Both the position numbers and the translations under genes were made by a program. Below are positions 1 to 4,665 of a DNA stretch of 5,103 bases, one piece after another. The DNA comes from JAICJR01 sp036491015 (lineage in GTDB: Bacteria; Actinomycetota; Thermoleophilia; Solirubrobacterales; Thermoleophilaceae): the NCBI GenBank assembly GCA_036491015.1, contig DASXCV010000035.1, positions 1 through 5,103 of the forward strand, in the 5' to 3' direction. Position 1 is the stretch's first letter. Each line of letters starts with the position of its first letter. The notes beneath the pieces are model-generated. The model was given only the letters and a program-made list of their open reading frames with translations. It searched no databases and was not told where the DNA came from.

Positions 1-926
1 CTCGTGACGAGCGTGATCTTGTCGCCCGCCTCGGGCAGGCCGTTCGTGCCGGTGCCGTTCGCGGTGGCCGAGCTCGTCGCGGTCGGAGCCGTGTTGTCGA
101 CGGTCGCGTTGAAGGAGGTCGCGCCGGAGGAGTTCCCGGCAAGGTCGGTGGCGGTCACCGTGTAGGCCGGCGTTCCGGCGGCGAGCGGGTTGTTGGCCGT
201 GAGCTGCGCGCTCTTGTAGCCGTAGGTGGTGGCGCCCACGGTGCAGCTCGACGCGCAGGAGCTGAGCGCGACGGTCGTCTGCCCGGTGGTGATGTTGTTC
301 ACGTTGGCGCTCACTGCGCCCACGCCGCCGCCCGTGTCGGTGGCGTTCGCATAGACGAAGTAGGTGCCGCCCTGCTTCACGCCGGCGCCGGCGCTGCCGT
401 GGGCGATCACGGAGGCGGTGACCGTGGGCGTCGTGTTGTCGACCGTCACGTTGAAGCTGCTCGCGCCCGACGCGTTGCCGCCAACGTCGGTGGAGGCGAC
501 GGTGAAGCTCTGCGTGCCCGTGAGCGGGTTCTTGGCCGTGAGCTGCGCGCTCTTGTAGCCGTAGGCGGTGCCGCCCACCGTGCAGTTCGACGCGCATGCG
601 GTGAGCGCCACGGCGTTCGAGCCGGTGGTCAGGTTCACCACGTTGGCCGTGACGGTCGCCACGCCGCCCGGGGGATTGCCGTTGTCGGTGACGTTCGCGT
701 AGACGTTGTATGTGCCGCCCTGGCGCACGCCCGGGCCGGCGCTCGTGCCGGCGATCACGCCGGCGTTCACGGTCGGCGCCGTCCAGTCGGGCGCCGCGGT
801 GAGCGTCTCCGCGCCCGTGCTCGTGGTCGAGCTGAACGCGGCGAAGCTGCCGCTGCCCCCGGCCGCGACGGCCGCGAGCACGAGCAGCGCCAGGACGAGG
901 ACGAGGCTCCTACGCCGCCGCCGCAT
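1..926 (-). CDS. SipW-signal exported protein with tandem Ig-like repeats (partial, C-terminus off the window)
   Basis: This frame is open from ATG at 926 to the window edge, giving 308 residues and no stop. Residues 1-6 are a poly-Arg start (MRRRRR), 7-24 are hydrophobic, and GSFAAFSSTTSTG (25-38) matches the SipW-type signal signature, so cleavage is expected near residue 29-30. Two Ig-like units of about 115 residues follow (49-164 and 165-278). Each has a VYAN-T-D strand, a CxxxC pair (C111/C115, C224/C228), a YGYKSAQLTA segment and an ending like D-x-G-N-x-S-G-A-x-S-F-N-x-T-V-D-N. A third, different Ig-like module starts at 279, with an EAGDKITLVT strand. The start is supported by GGAGGAG 4 nt upstream. 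The gene overlaps the end of the signal peptidase gene by 17 nt, which suggests coupling and makes it a likely peptidase substrate. I infer a large surface adhesin or matrix protein. The missing C-terminus could hold an anchor or another domain. Confidence 0.85.
   Translation of the reverse strand, partial: MRRRRRSLVLVLALLVLAAVAAGGSGSFAAFSSTTSTGAETLTAAPDWTAPTVNAGVIAGTSAGPGVRQGGTYNVYANVTDNGNPPGGVATVTANVVNLTTGSNAVALTACASNCTVGGTAYGYKSAQLTAKNPLTGTQSFTVASTDVGGNASGASSFNVTVDNTTPTVTASVIAHGSAGAGVKQGGTYFVYANATDTGGGVGAVSANVNNITTGQTTVALSSCASSCTVGATTYGYKSAQLTANNPLAAGTPAYTVTATDLAGNSSGATSFNATVDNTAPTATSSATANGTGTNGLPEAGDKITLVT
93..434 (-). repeat. Ig-like repeat unit 2 (114 codons)
   Basis: Encodes residues 165-278. 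It has the same strand order as unit 1, with CASSC replacing CASNC and the same YGYKSAQLTA segment. The exact 34-nt match to unit 1 lies at 193-226. A third, divergent module (T-A-P-T start, then an EAGDKITLVT strand) occupies 1-92 and continues out of the window. Confidence 0.8.
435..782 (-). repeat. Ig-like repeat unit 1 (116 codons)
   Basis: Encodes residues 49-164 of the Ig-repeat protein, starting at a T-A-P-T motif and ending before the next T-T-P-T motif. It contains CASNC and a YGYKSAQLTA segment. Near the middle it shares a 34-nt exact tract (532-565) with unit 2, flanked by further near-identical sequence. Confidence 0.8.
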
Positions 927-1449
927 GGCTCTCCTCCGGACCCGGCGCCGACCAGATGCGGCGCAGCTCGAGCAGGCACAGCAGGAGCGCGGGCACCGCC
1001 ACGAGGCCGATCAGCCCGTAGCGGGAGTGCGCGTACACGAGCGGGTAGCCGACGTGCGGCACGCGCAGGATCACCCGCCCGATGTGGCCGGAGGCGGGCA
1101 CGGTCCAGCGCTCGACGGTGTTGTTCGCGTCGCCCTTCGTCACCACGCTCACCTGCGAGCCCTGCACGTGTATCGAGCGCACGCGGTGGGTGATGAGGCG
1201 CTTCTTGCCGCTCGGGTCGCTGAACGTCACCACGTCGCCGGGGCGCGCAGCGAGCGGGTGGATCTTGCGATCGATCACCACGTCGCCCGTGTGGATCGCG
1301 GGCTCCATGCTGCCCGACATCACGGTGAAGCTGTGCATGCCGATCGCGTCGGGCAGCGCAATTGCGGCGAGCAGCGTCACGCAGAAGGCGAGCGCGGTCC
1401 AGTAGGCGGCGCGCGCTCCCAGGCTCCCGATACGGAGGGCGGCGCTCAT
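910..1449 (-). CDS. SipW-like (ER/archaeal-type) signal peptidase I
   Basis: 179 residues. It is a membrane-bound serine protease that removes signal peptides from exported proteins. Visible elements are a first membrane helix at about 15-36, the catalytic box SGSMEP with Ser47, the GDVV strands at 55-58 and 71-74, ITHRV with His88, KGDANN (105-110) with the conserved Asp107, and a second membrane helix at about 143-162 near the C-terminus. The usual bacterial general-base Lys is replaced by His88, the mark of the SipW/ER/archaeal class (established for that family). ATG at 1449 overlaps the upstream stop as ATGA and has GGGAGG (1460-1465) 10 nt before it. The frame stays open further upstream, but that part is antisense-frame noise over the neighbouring gene. 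Its neighbours carry SipW-type signals, so they are the likely substrates. I give no symbol because sipW is a Bacillus name and the equivalence is by class only. Confidence 0.93.
   Translation of the reverse strand: MSAALRIGSLGARAAYWTALAFCVTLLAAIALPDAIGMHSFTVMSGSMEPAIHTGDVVIDRKIHPLAARPGDVVTFSDPSGKKRLITHRVRSIHVQGSQVSVVTKGDANNTVERWTVPASGHIGRVILRVPHVGYPLVYAHSRYGLIGLVAVPALLLCLLELRRIWSAPGPEESHAAAA
931..937 (-). promoter_or_regulatory. Ribosome binding site of the Ig-repeat gene
   Basis: GGAGGAG on the minus strand, 4 nt before ATG at 926. It lies inside the last codons of the signal peptidase gene. It fixes the start and implies that this gene can be loaded directly as well as by coupling. Confidence 0.7.
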
Positions 1450-2045
1450 GTGTTCTGCGCCTCCCAGTCCAAGGTGGCGGACGTGGACAGGCCCTGCGCC
1501 GCGGACGAGACGCCGCTCGGCAGCGTGAACGTGAACTCGTACGAGTGGGCCGAGTTGGTGGTCCACGCCTGCGGCGATCCGGGCACGTCCACCAGGCCGT
1601 TCGAGTAGTTCGAGTGCGCGGAGTCGAACGCCGCGGCCGTGCCCGAGTAGACGACGCCCGCGCCCGCCCCTATGTAGTTGGTCGCATCCGGCGTGAAGCT
1701 CGTGCACGCCGGGAATGCCGGGGCGCTTTCGCCGCCGCGCGTGATCGTGAGGTTCAGGAACGGGGCGAGCGACCCGCTGAAGCTGCCGTACATGTGCACG
1801 TTCGACTGGAGCGAGCCCGTGTAGGTCACGCGGATGCAACCACTCAGCGAGGTTCCCGGCACCATGCCCGGCACCGAGAAGGTCGCCCCGCCGTCGTTGT
1901 CGGCGATGTTCACCGTGCCGGCGCTGACCATGTTCGACGGGTTCGCCGTGGTGGCCGAGAAGCTCGACCAGGTGGCGGCGGCGATCGCGACCGCGGTGAT
2001 CGCCAGCGCGATCGTCGTCATCAGGAGGCGGCGTGCGAGGGTCAT
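1446..2045 (-). CDS. TasA/camelysin-like SipW-dependent exported protein (second subunit)
   Basis: 199 residues. A short basic start (MTLARR) precedes a hydrophobic segment (about 7-25) ending in TWSSFSATTANPSN, which lines up with the TWAAFND processing region of Bacillus TasA, so cleavage near residue 27 is likely. Then come SAGTVNIADNDGG (41-53), GCIRVTYTGSL (69-79), a GSLAPFLNLTI strand (91-101), CTSFTP (114-119), YSGTAAAF (133-140) and a WEAQN end (194-198). Cys70 and Cys114 are conserved in the paralogue at 2642-3232, suggesting one disulfide. The pattern fits an exported all-beta subunit family common in actinobacteria but of little-known function; a fibre or matrix role is inferred from TasA. 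ATG at 2045 overlaps the upstream stop (ATGA), and its stop overlaps the signal peptidase start the same way. There is no strong Shine-Dalgarno, so coupling probably drives translation. Confidence 0.88.
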   Translation of the reverse strand: MTLARRLLMTTIALAITAVAIAAATWSSFSATTANPSNMVSAGTVNIADNDGGATFSVPGMVPGTSLSGCIRVTYTGSLQSNVHMYGSFSGSLAPFLNLTITRGGESAPAFPACTSFTPDATNYIGAGAGVVYSGTAAAFDSAHSNYSNGLVDVPGSPQAWTTNSAHSYEFTFTLPSGVSSAAQGLSTSATLDWEAQNT

Positions 2046-2560
2046 CGCGTCCGCCCCGAGTCGATCTGAAGAGTGATGTCGAGCAGCCGGCCCTGGTAGC
2101 CGGAGCGCAGGTTGGCGGGCAGCGACGTGCTGACTGCGAGCGTGCTGCTCGCGCCGCCCGCGAGGCGCAGCGGTTGGGTGCCGGTCTGGCGCAGGCCGCC
2201 GAGCGTGCCGTCGTAGAGGTCGCGGGAGCCGGAGCGCACGTCCACCCGCAGCAGCGAGTCGAGGTCGTGCGTGGAGGGCAGCGCCCTGAGGCGCACCGCC
2301 ATCGGCAGGCCGGTCTGGTTGCGCAGCGTGACCTTGCCGCTCGCGGCCTTGCCGGGCAGAAGCGACGGCGCGTTCACGAAGGGGTGAAGCGGTTGCACGC
2401 CGATGGCGCCGGTCTGAAGCGCCTCGACGTTCACGGCGGCGCCGAGCGTCTGCGCTCCACCCGGCACGCGCCAGGCGGCGAGGGCGGCGGCCGCGAGCAA
2501 CACACCCAGCGCGAGGCCGAGCGGGCGCACGAGGCGATCGATTGCGGGGCTCGCAGTCAT
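2042..2560 (-). CDS. Exported beta-rich protein of the SipW operon, function unknown
   Basis: 172 residues. A hydrophobic helix at about 13-30 serves as signal peptide or membrane anchor. The remainder looks beta-rich, with LLPGKAASGKVTLRNQTGLP (67-86), a pattern like the 'PGd...g.vtl.NtGtlp' strand of TasA/camelysin-type proteins, and YQGRLLDITLQID (155-167), like the usual C-terminal strand of that fold. It contains no Cys and lacks the aromatic SipW cleavage signature, unlike its neighbours. It may be an anchored or accessory subunit (an assembly or cap role is speculation). ATG at 2560 is the first possible start: the frame is open back to a TAG at 2642-2644 without an ATG, GTG or TTG. 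No clear Shine-Dalgarno precedes it. It ends in an ATGA overlap with the next gene. Confidence 0.8.
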   Translation of the reverse strand: MTASPAIDRLVRPLGLALGVLLAAAALAAWRVPGGAQTLGAAVNVEALQTGAIGVQPLHPFVNAPSLLPGKAASGKVTLRNQTGLPMAVRLRALPSTHDLDSLLRVDVRSGSRDLYDGTLGGLRQTGTQPLRLAGGASSTLAVSTSLPANLRSGYQGRLLDITLQIDSGRTR

Positions 2561-2578
2561 GGGCCAGGCAACTGGCGT

Positions 2579-2617
2579 GCGGCGGCCGTCCCCAGGGGGA
2601 GTGGTGACGGCCGCCGC
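2579..2617 (-). terminator. Strong intergenic inverted repeat, possible attenuator or 3' stabiliser
   Basis: A perfect 12-bp stem (2579-2590 against 2606-2617, all but one pair G:C) with a 15-nt loop, in the 81-bp gap between the first subunit gene and the 172-residue gene. No T-run follows on the minus strand, so it is not a classic intrinsic terminator. In high-GC bacteria such hairpins can still terminate partially or protect the upstream transcript from decay. The repeat is seen directly; its role is inferred. Confidence 0.5.
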
Positions 2618-2641
2618 CCGTTCAGCTGAGCGAGGTTCCCG

Positions 2642-3232
2642 CTACTGGTTGTGGGCTTCCCAGACGAACGAGTGCGTTCCGGTGCTCATCGAGCTCGTCA
2701 CGCCGTTCGCGCTGTTGTTGTCCTGCAGGGTCGCCGTGATCTGGTAGACCACCGCGTCGTTCGTGGCCCACTTCGTCGCTGCCAGGCTCGGCAGGACGGT
2801 CAGGCCGTTGGCATACGAGTTGTGCGCCGTCGACCAGGCCGCGAGGGTGCCGCTGTACGACGCGCTCCCGACGGGGGTGAAGCCCGAGCAGTTCATGTTC
2901 GGCGTGGCCTGGGTGCCCGGCTGGATCGTCAGGTTGACGTAGGGGCCGAGCGAGCCGATCGTCTCCGGCGTGTACAGATGCACGTCGGAATCGAGCGAGC
3001 CGGTGTACACGACGCGGACACACGAGGTCTGGGTCGAGTTGGGCTTGCCGCCGCTGACGTTGTACGCAGCGACGCCGCCGTCGTTGTCCGAGATATTCAC
3101 GGTTCCGGCGCTGAAGTCGTTACCGGGGTTGCTGGTCTGGCTCGAGAACGCCGAGAAGACGCCGAAGGCGGCTATTGCCGCGGTCACGCCGACGACCAGC
3201 AGGGACAGCAGAAGCTTCTGCTTCCTGGGCAC
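2642..3232 (-). CDS. TasA/camelysin-like SipW-dependent exported protein (first, probably major subunit)
   Basis: 196 residues, first gene of the operon. MPRKQK precedes a hydrophobic stretch (7-25) ending in GVFSAFSSQTSNPGN, the SipW-type processing region, with cleavage expected near residue 27. It continues with SAGTVNISDNDGG (41-53), SCVRVVYTGSL (70-80), a GSLGPYVNLTI strand (93-103), CSGFTP (115-120), YSGTLAAW (126-133) and WEAHN (191-195). Cys71 and Cys115 match the Cys pair of the paralogue at 1446-2045, and the two proteins align along their whole length. GTG at 3232 is the start: AAGGAG lies 6 nt upstream and the basic-hydrophobic order follows at once. The role as a secreted fibre or matrix subunit is inferred from TasA. 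Being first and followed by a hairpin suggests that it is made in excess over the others. The family is recognised; its exact function is not. Confidence 0.9.
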   Translation of the reverse strand: MPRKQKLLLSLLVVGVTAAIAAFGVFSAFSSQTSNPGNDFSAGTVNISDNDGGVAAYNVSGGKPNSTQTSCVRVVYTGSLDSDVHLYTPETIGSLGPYVNLTIQPGTQATPNMNCSGFTPVGSASYSGTLAAWSTAHNSYANGLTVLPSLAATKWATNDAVVYQITATLQDNNSANGVTSSMSTGTHSFVWEAHNQ

Positions 3233-3238
3233 GAGGGA

Positions 3239-3244
3239 CTCCTT
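3239..3244 (-). promoter_or_regulatory. Ribosome binding site deciding the GTG start of the operon
   Basis: AAGGAG on the minus strand, 6 nt before GTG at 3232. It is the strongest Shine-Dalgarno in the operon and supports the GTG start. Its GAG is part of a GAGTCC that can pair with the loop of the adjacent leader hairpin. Confidence 0.75.
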
Positions 3245-3250
3245 CCTTGG

Positions 3251-3264
3251 GTGCGAGTCCGCAC
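3251..3264 (-). promoter_or_regulatory. Leader hairpin next to the operon ribosome binding site
   Basis: GTGCG/CGCAC 5-bp stem with a 4-nt GACT loop, 6 nt upstream of the Shine-Dalgarno. The loop plus its closing pair (GGACTC on the minus strand, 3255-3260) is complementary to GAGTCC at 3236-3241, which overlaps the Shine-Dalgarno. A loop-to-SD pseudoknot or switch is therefore possible. This is inference from base pairing only. Confidence 0.35.
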
Positions 3265-3274
3265 TCAGCGAAGA

Positions 3275-3294
3275 AGGAGCGGGGTCGAGCTCCT
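3275..3294 (-). promoter_or_regulatory. Second leader hairpin
   Basis: AGGAGC/GCTCCT 6-bp perfect stem with an 8-nt loop, 10 nt upstream of the leader hairpin at 3251-3264 in the operon leader. It could be a transcript structure or an operator-like inverted repeat. Whether it is transcribed depends on the unmapped start site. Confidence 0.3.
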
Positions 3295-3369
3295 ACCGCA
3301 AGTGAGGTACGGAACGGATCCCGAGCGGTTTCGGCAAATGGGGCAAGTGTCTTTAGCTATTGGGGGAAG

Positions 3370-4104
3370 TTGCAGGCTGTTCCAACAGGGGCCCCATCTA
3401 TCTTTCAAGGCGTTCTGGCCGAGATCTCCTACACAGTGCGGCGCTCGGATCGCGCGCGTCACGCTCGCATCGTCGTCGACGCCTCCGGGGTGGAGGTGGT
3501 GGTGCCACGGCGCATGGCGCTGCGGCACGTGGAGCCGTTCGTGCAGGAGAAGTCGCGCTGGATCGAGCGCACCCTGCGCCGCTTCCGCGAGGCCGAGGAC
3601 GCGCTGCCCGCACCGGAGCTCGAGCACGGCGGCAGCGTTCCCTATCTCGGGCACGAGCTGTTCCTGCGCGTATCGGTTGAGCCCGGTCGCGTGCGCGACC
3701 ACGTGGCCCGCCGCGGCGACGTGCTGCACGTGAAGGTGGGGGCGCGCGGGCCGGAGCGGGTGCGCGCCGCGCTCGAGCGCTGGTATCGCAAGCGCGCCCG
3801 TGTGGAGGTGGCCGCCAGGCTCGACCCCGCCACCCGCCGCGCGGGCACGGCCTACACGGGCCTGACGATCCGCTCGCAGCGCACGCGCTGGGCGAGCTGC
3901 TCGTCGAACGGCGGGATGAGCTTCAACTGGCGCCTGCTGCTCGCGCCGGAGCCGATCCTCGACTACGTGGTCGAGCACGAGGTGGCGCACCTCGAGGTGC
4001 TCGACCACTCGCCGCGCTTCTGGCGTCTGCTCGGCTCGCGCTGCCCCGAGTACCGCGAGTACGAGCGCTGGCTCAAGGCCCACGGCGCCGCGCTGCGCCT
4101 GTAG
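3370..4104 (+). CDS. YgjP/DUF45-type (SprT/WLM-like) zinc metallopeptidase
   Basis: 244 residues if TTG at 3370 is the start. The conserved part opens with ISYTVRRS.RARHARI and VEVVVPRR, then PFVQEKSRWI, as in this family. The C-terminal catalytic half has RSQRTRWASCSSNGGMSFNW (168-187) followed by DYVVEHEVAHLEVLDHSPRFW. HEVAH (203-207) supplies two zinc-binding His and the catalytic Glu204, and His213 in DHS is the likely third ligand. It is a predicted cytoplasmic metal-dependent hydrolase with unknown substrate; no signal peptide is seen. The start is unsure. TTG 3370 has GGGGGAAG directly adjacent, which is too close. GTG at 3436 (222 residues) would cut into the conserved first strand. 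CTG at 3415 fits the family N-terminus but is a rare start. It is divergent from the SipW operon, and no functional link is evident. Confidence 0.88.
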   Translation: MQAVPTGAPSIFQGVLAEISYTVRRSDRARHARIVVDASGVEVVVPRRMALRHVEPFVQEKSRWIERTLRRFREAEDALPAPELEHGGSVPYLGHELFLRVSVEPGRVRDHVARRGDVLHVKVGARGPERVRAALERWYRKRARVEVAARLDPATRRAGTAYTGLTIRSQRTRWASCSSNGGMSFNWRLLLAPEPILDYVVEHEVAHLEVLDHSPRFWRLLGSRCPEYREYERWLKAHGAALRL

Positions 4105-4132
4105 CGCGGCCCGGCGGGGAAGAACTCCCTAG

Positions 4133-4351
4133 ATGCAGCGCCTGCGCGACAACTTCGGCCGCTTCGTGCGCGTCTACTTCGCGTTCTTCCTCGCAATCTC
4201 GGCGCTCGTGTTCATCACGTTCGCGATCGGCGTCGCGCCGAGCGGCGGCTTTGGTGCGGTGGCCGAGGGGATCGGCTTCCTCGCGCTGGCGATCGCACTG
4301 GCCTACGGCGCGTTTCGGATCGTCAGGCCGCTCCGGCGCCCGAAGCAATGA
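4133..4351 (+). CDS. Small two-helix membrane protein, hypothetical
   Basis: 72 residues. A basic, amphipathic start (MQRLRDNFGRFVR) leads into a membrane helix at about 13-33 (VYFAFFLAISALVFITFAIG), a short Gly-rich turn, a second helix at about 43-63, and a basic tail ending RRPKQ. The positive-inside rule suggests both ends face the cytoplasm. An in-frame TAG sits directly before the ATG, so no longer form is possible. A GGGGA about a dozen bases upstream is a poor ribosome binding site. It lies 28 bp after the metallopeptidase gene, and its stop overlaps the YciI-like start as ATGA, which supports it being a real, co-translated gene. I do not recognise a family. Confidence 0.7.
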   Translation: MQRLRDNFGRFVRVYFAFFLAISALVFITFAIGVAPSGGFGAVAEGIGFLALAIALAYGAFRIVRPLRRPKQ

Positions 4352-4665
4352 GCGACCTCTACGCGGTGATCCGCGAGCACGGCCCGGCCTGGGACGACTC
4401 GCGCGCCCTCGAGGATCAGGACGGCTGGCCCGAGCACGCGCGCTTCATGAACGGGCTCGCGGAGGAGGGCTTCGTCGAGCTTGGCGGGCCGCTTGGCGAG
4501 GGCGGCGGCCGCGTTCTGCTTGCCGTGCGCGCCGACAGCCCCGACGTCATCCGCGCCCGCTTCGACGCCGACCCTTGGGTGCCGAGCGGCCACCTGGTGA
4601 TCACGAGCATCGAGGCCTGGGAGATCAGGCTCGACTCGCGCGAGACCTATTCCCAGCGGAAATAG
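4348..4665 (+). CDS. YciI-like (YCII domain) protein
   Basis: 105 residues, close to the usual 90-110 of the family, which adopts a dimeric ferredoxin-like alpha/beta fold. Family features seen are YAVIREHGPAWD (5-16), QDGWPEHARFM (24-34) with His30 in the first helix, FVELGGPLG (42-50), RVLLAVRADSPDVIRARF (55-72), DPW (75-77) and the last strand VITSIEAWEI (84-93). YCII proteins are thought to be small enzymes or accessory domains with a conserved His/Asp pocket, but the reaction is mostly unknown and I cannot assign one here. ATG at 4348 overlaps the upstream membrane-protein stop (ATGA), so the two are probably translated together. The 3' end overlaps the convergent permease gene by 19 nt. 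Confidence 0.88.
   Translation: MSDLYAVIREHGPAWDDSRALEDQDGWPEHARFMNGLAEEGFVELGGPLGEGGGRVLLAVRADSPDVIRARFDADPWVPSGHLVITSIEAWEIRLDSRETYSQRK

Larger units (their letters stand above)
3233..3369. promoter_or_regulatory. Divergent intergenic region, presumed promoters for both directions
   Basis: 137 bp between the minus-strand operon and the plus-strand metallopeptidase gene, so promoters in both directions must lie here or just inside the plus gene. The only AT-rich patch is at about 3350-3361, with TAGCTAT at 3354-3360 as a weak -10 candidate for the plus strand. No good -35 accompanies it. I could not pick a convincing promoter for the minus operon. Confidence 0.4.

Noticed and set aside
1450..1839. 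An upstream in-frame extension of the signal peptidase (start at 1839, adding 130 residues).
   Set aside because: The extra part overlaps the second TasA-like gene in another frame, is His/Arg-rich without motifs, and ATG 1449 has both a Shine-Dalgarno and an ATGA junction.
1846..2641. A 13-nt identical string (agcgaggttcccg) at 1846-1858 and 2629-2641.
   Set aside because: One copy is inside a coding region and the other just after a stop. There are only two copies, with no symmetry or spacing, so it is most likely chance or a trace of the duplication.
3255..3345. Possible c-di-GMP (GEMM-I) riboswitch in the operon leader, because minus-strand pieces such as CCGAAACCG and GCGGTAGG loosely recall its consensus.
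   Set aside because: The core GGGACGCAAAGCC-type segment and the tetraloop-receptor pairing are not present, and the stems do not form in the right order. Only short pieces match.
399..3733. Long plus-strand open frames across the operon (for example 399-1193, 1362-2069, 2033-2629, 2651-3733), rich in Arg, Ala and Gly.
   Set aside because: They lie antisense to genes with clear signal peptides, catalytic motifs and paralogy. Their composition is that of antisense frames of high-GC genes, and they show no domain.
3265..4083. A minus-strand open frame of 272 codons opposite the metallopeptidase.
   Set aside because: It is the shadow of the plus-strand gene, which carries HEVAH and the family motifs. 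The minus frame is Ala/Arg/His-rich and unrecognisable.
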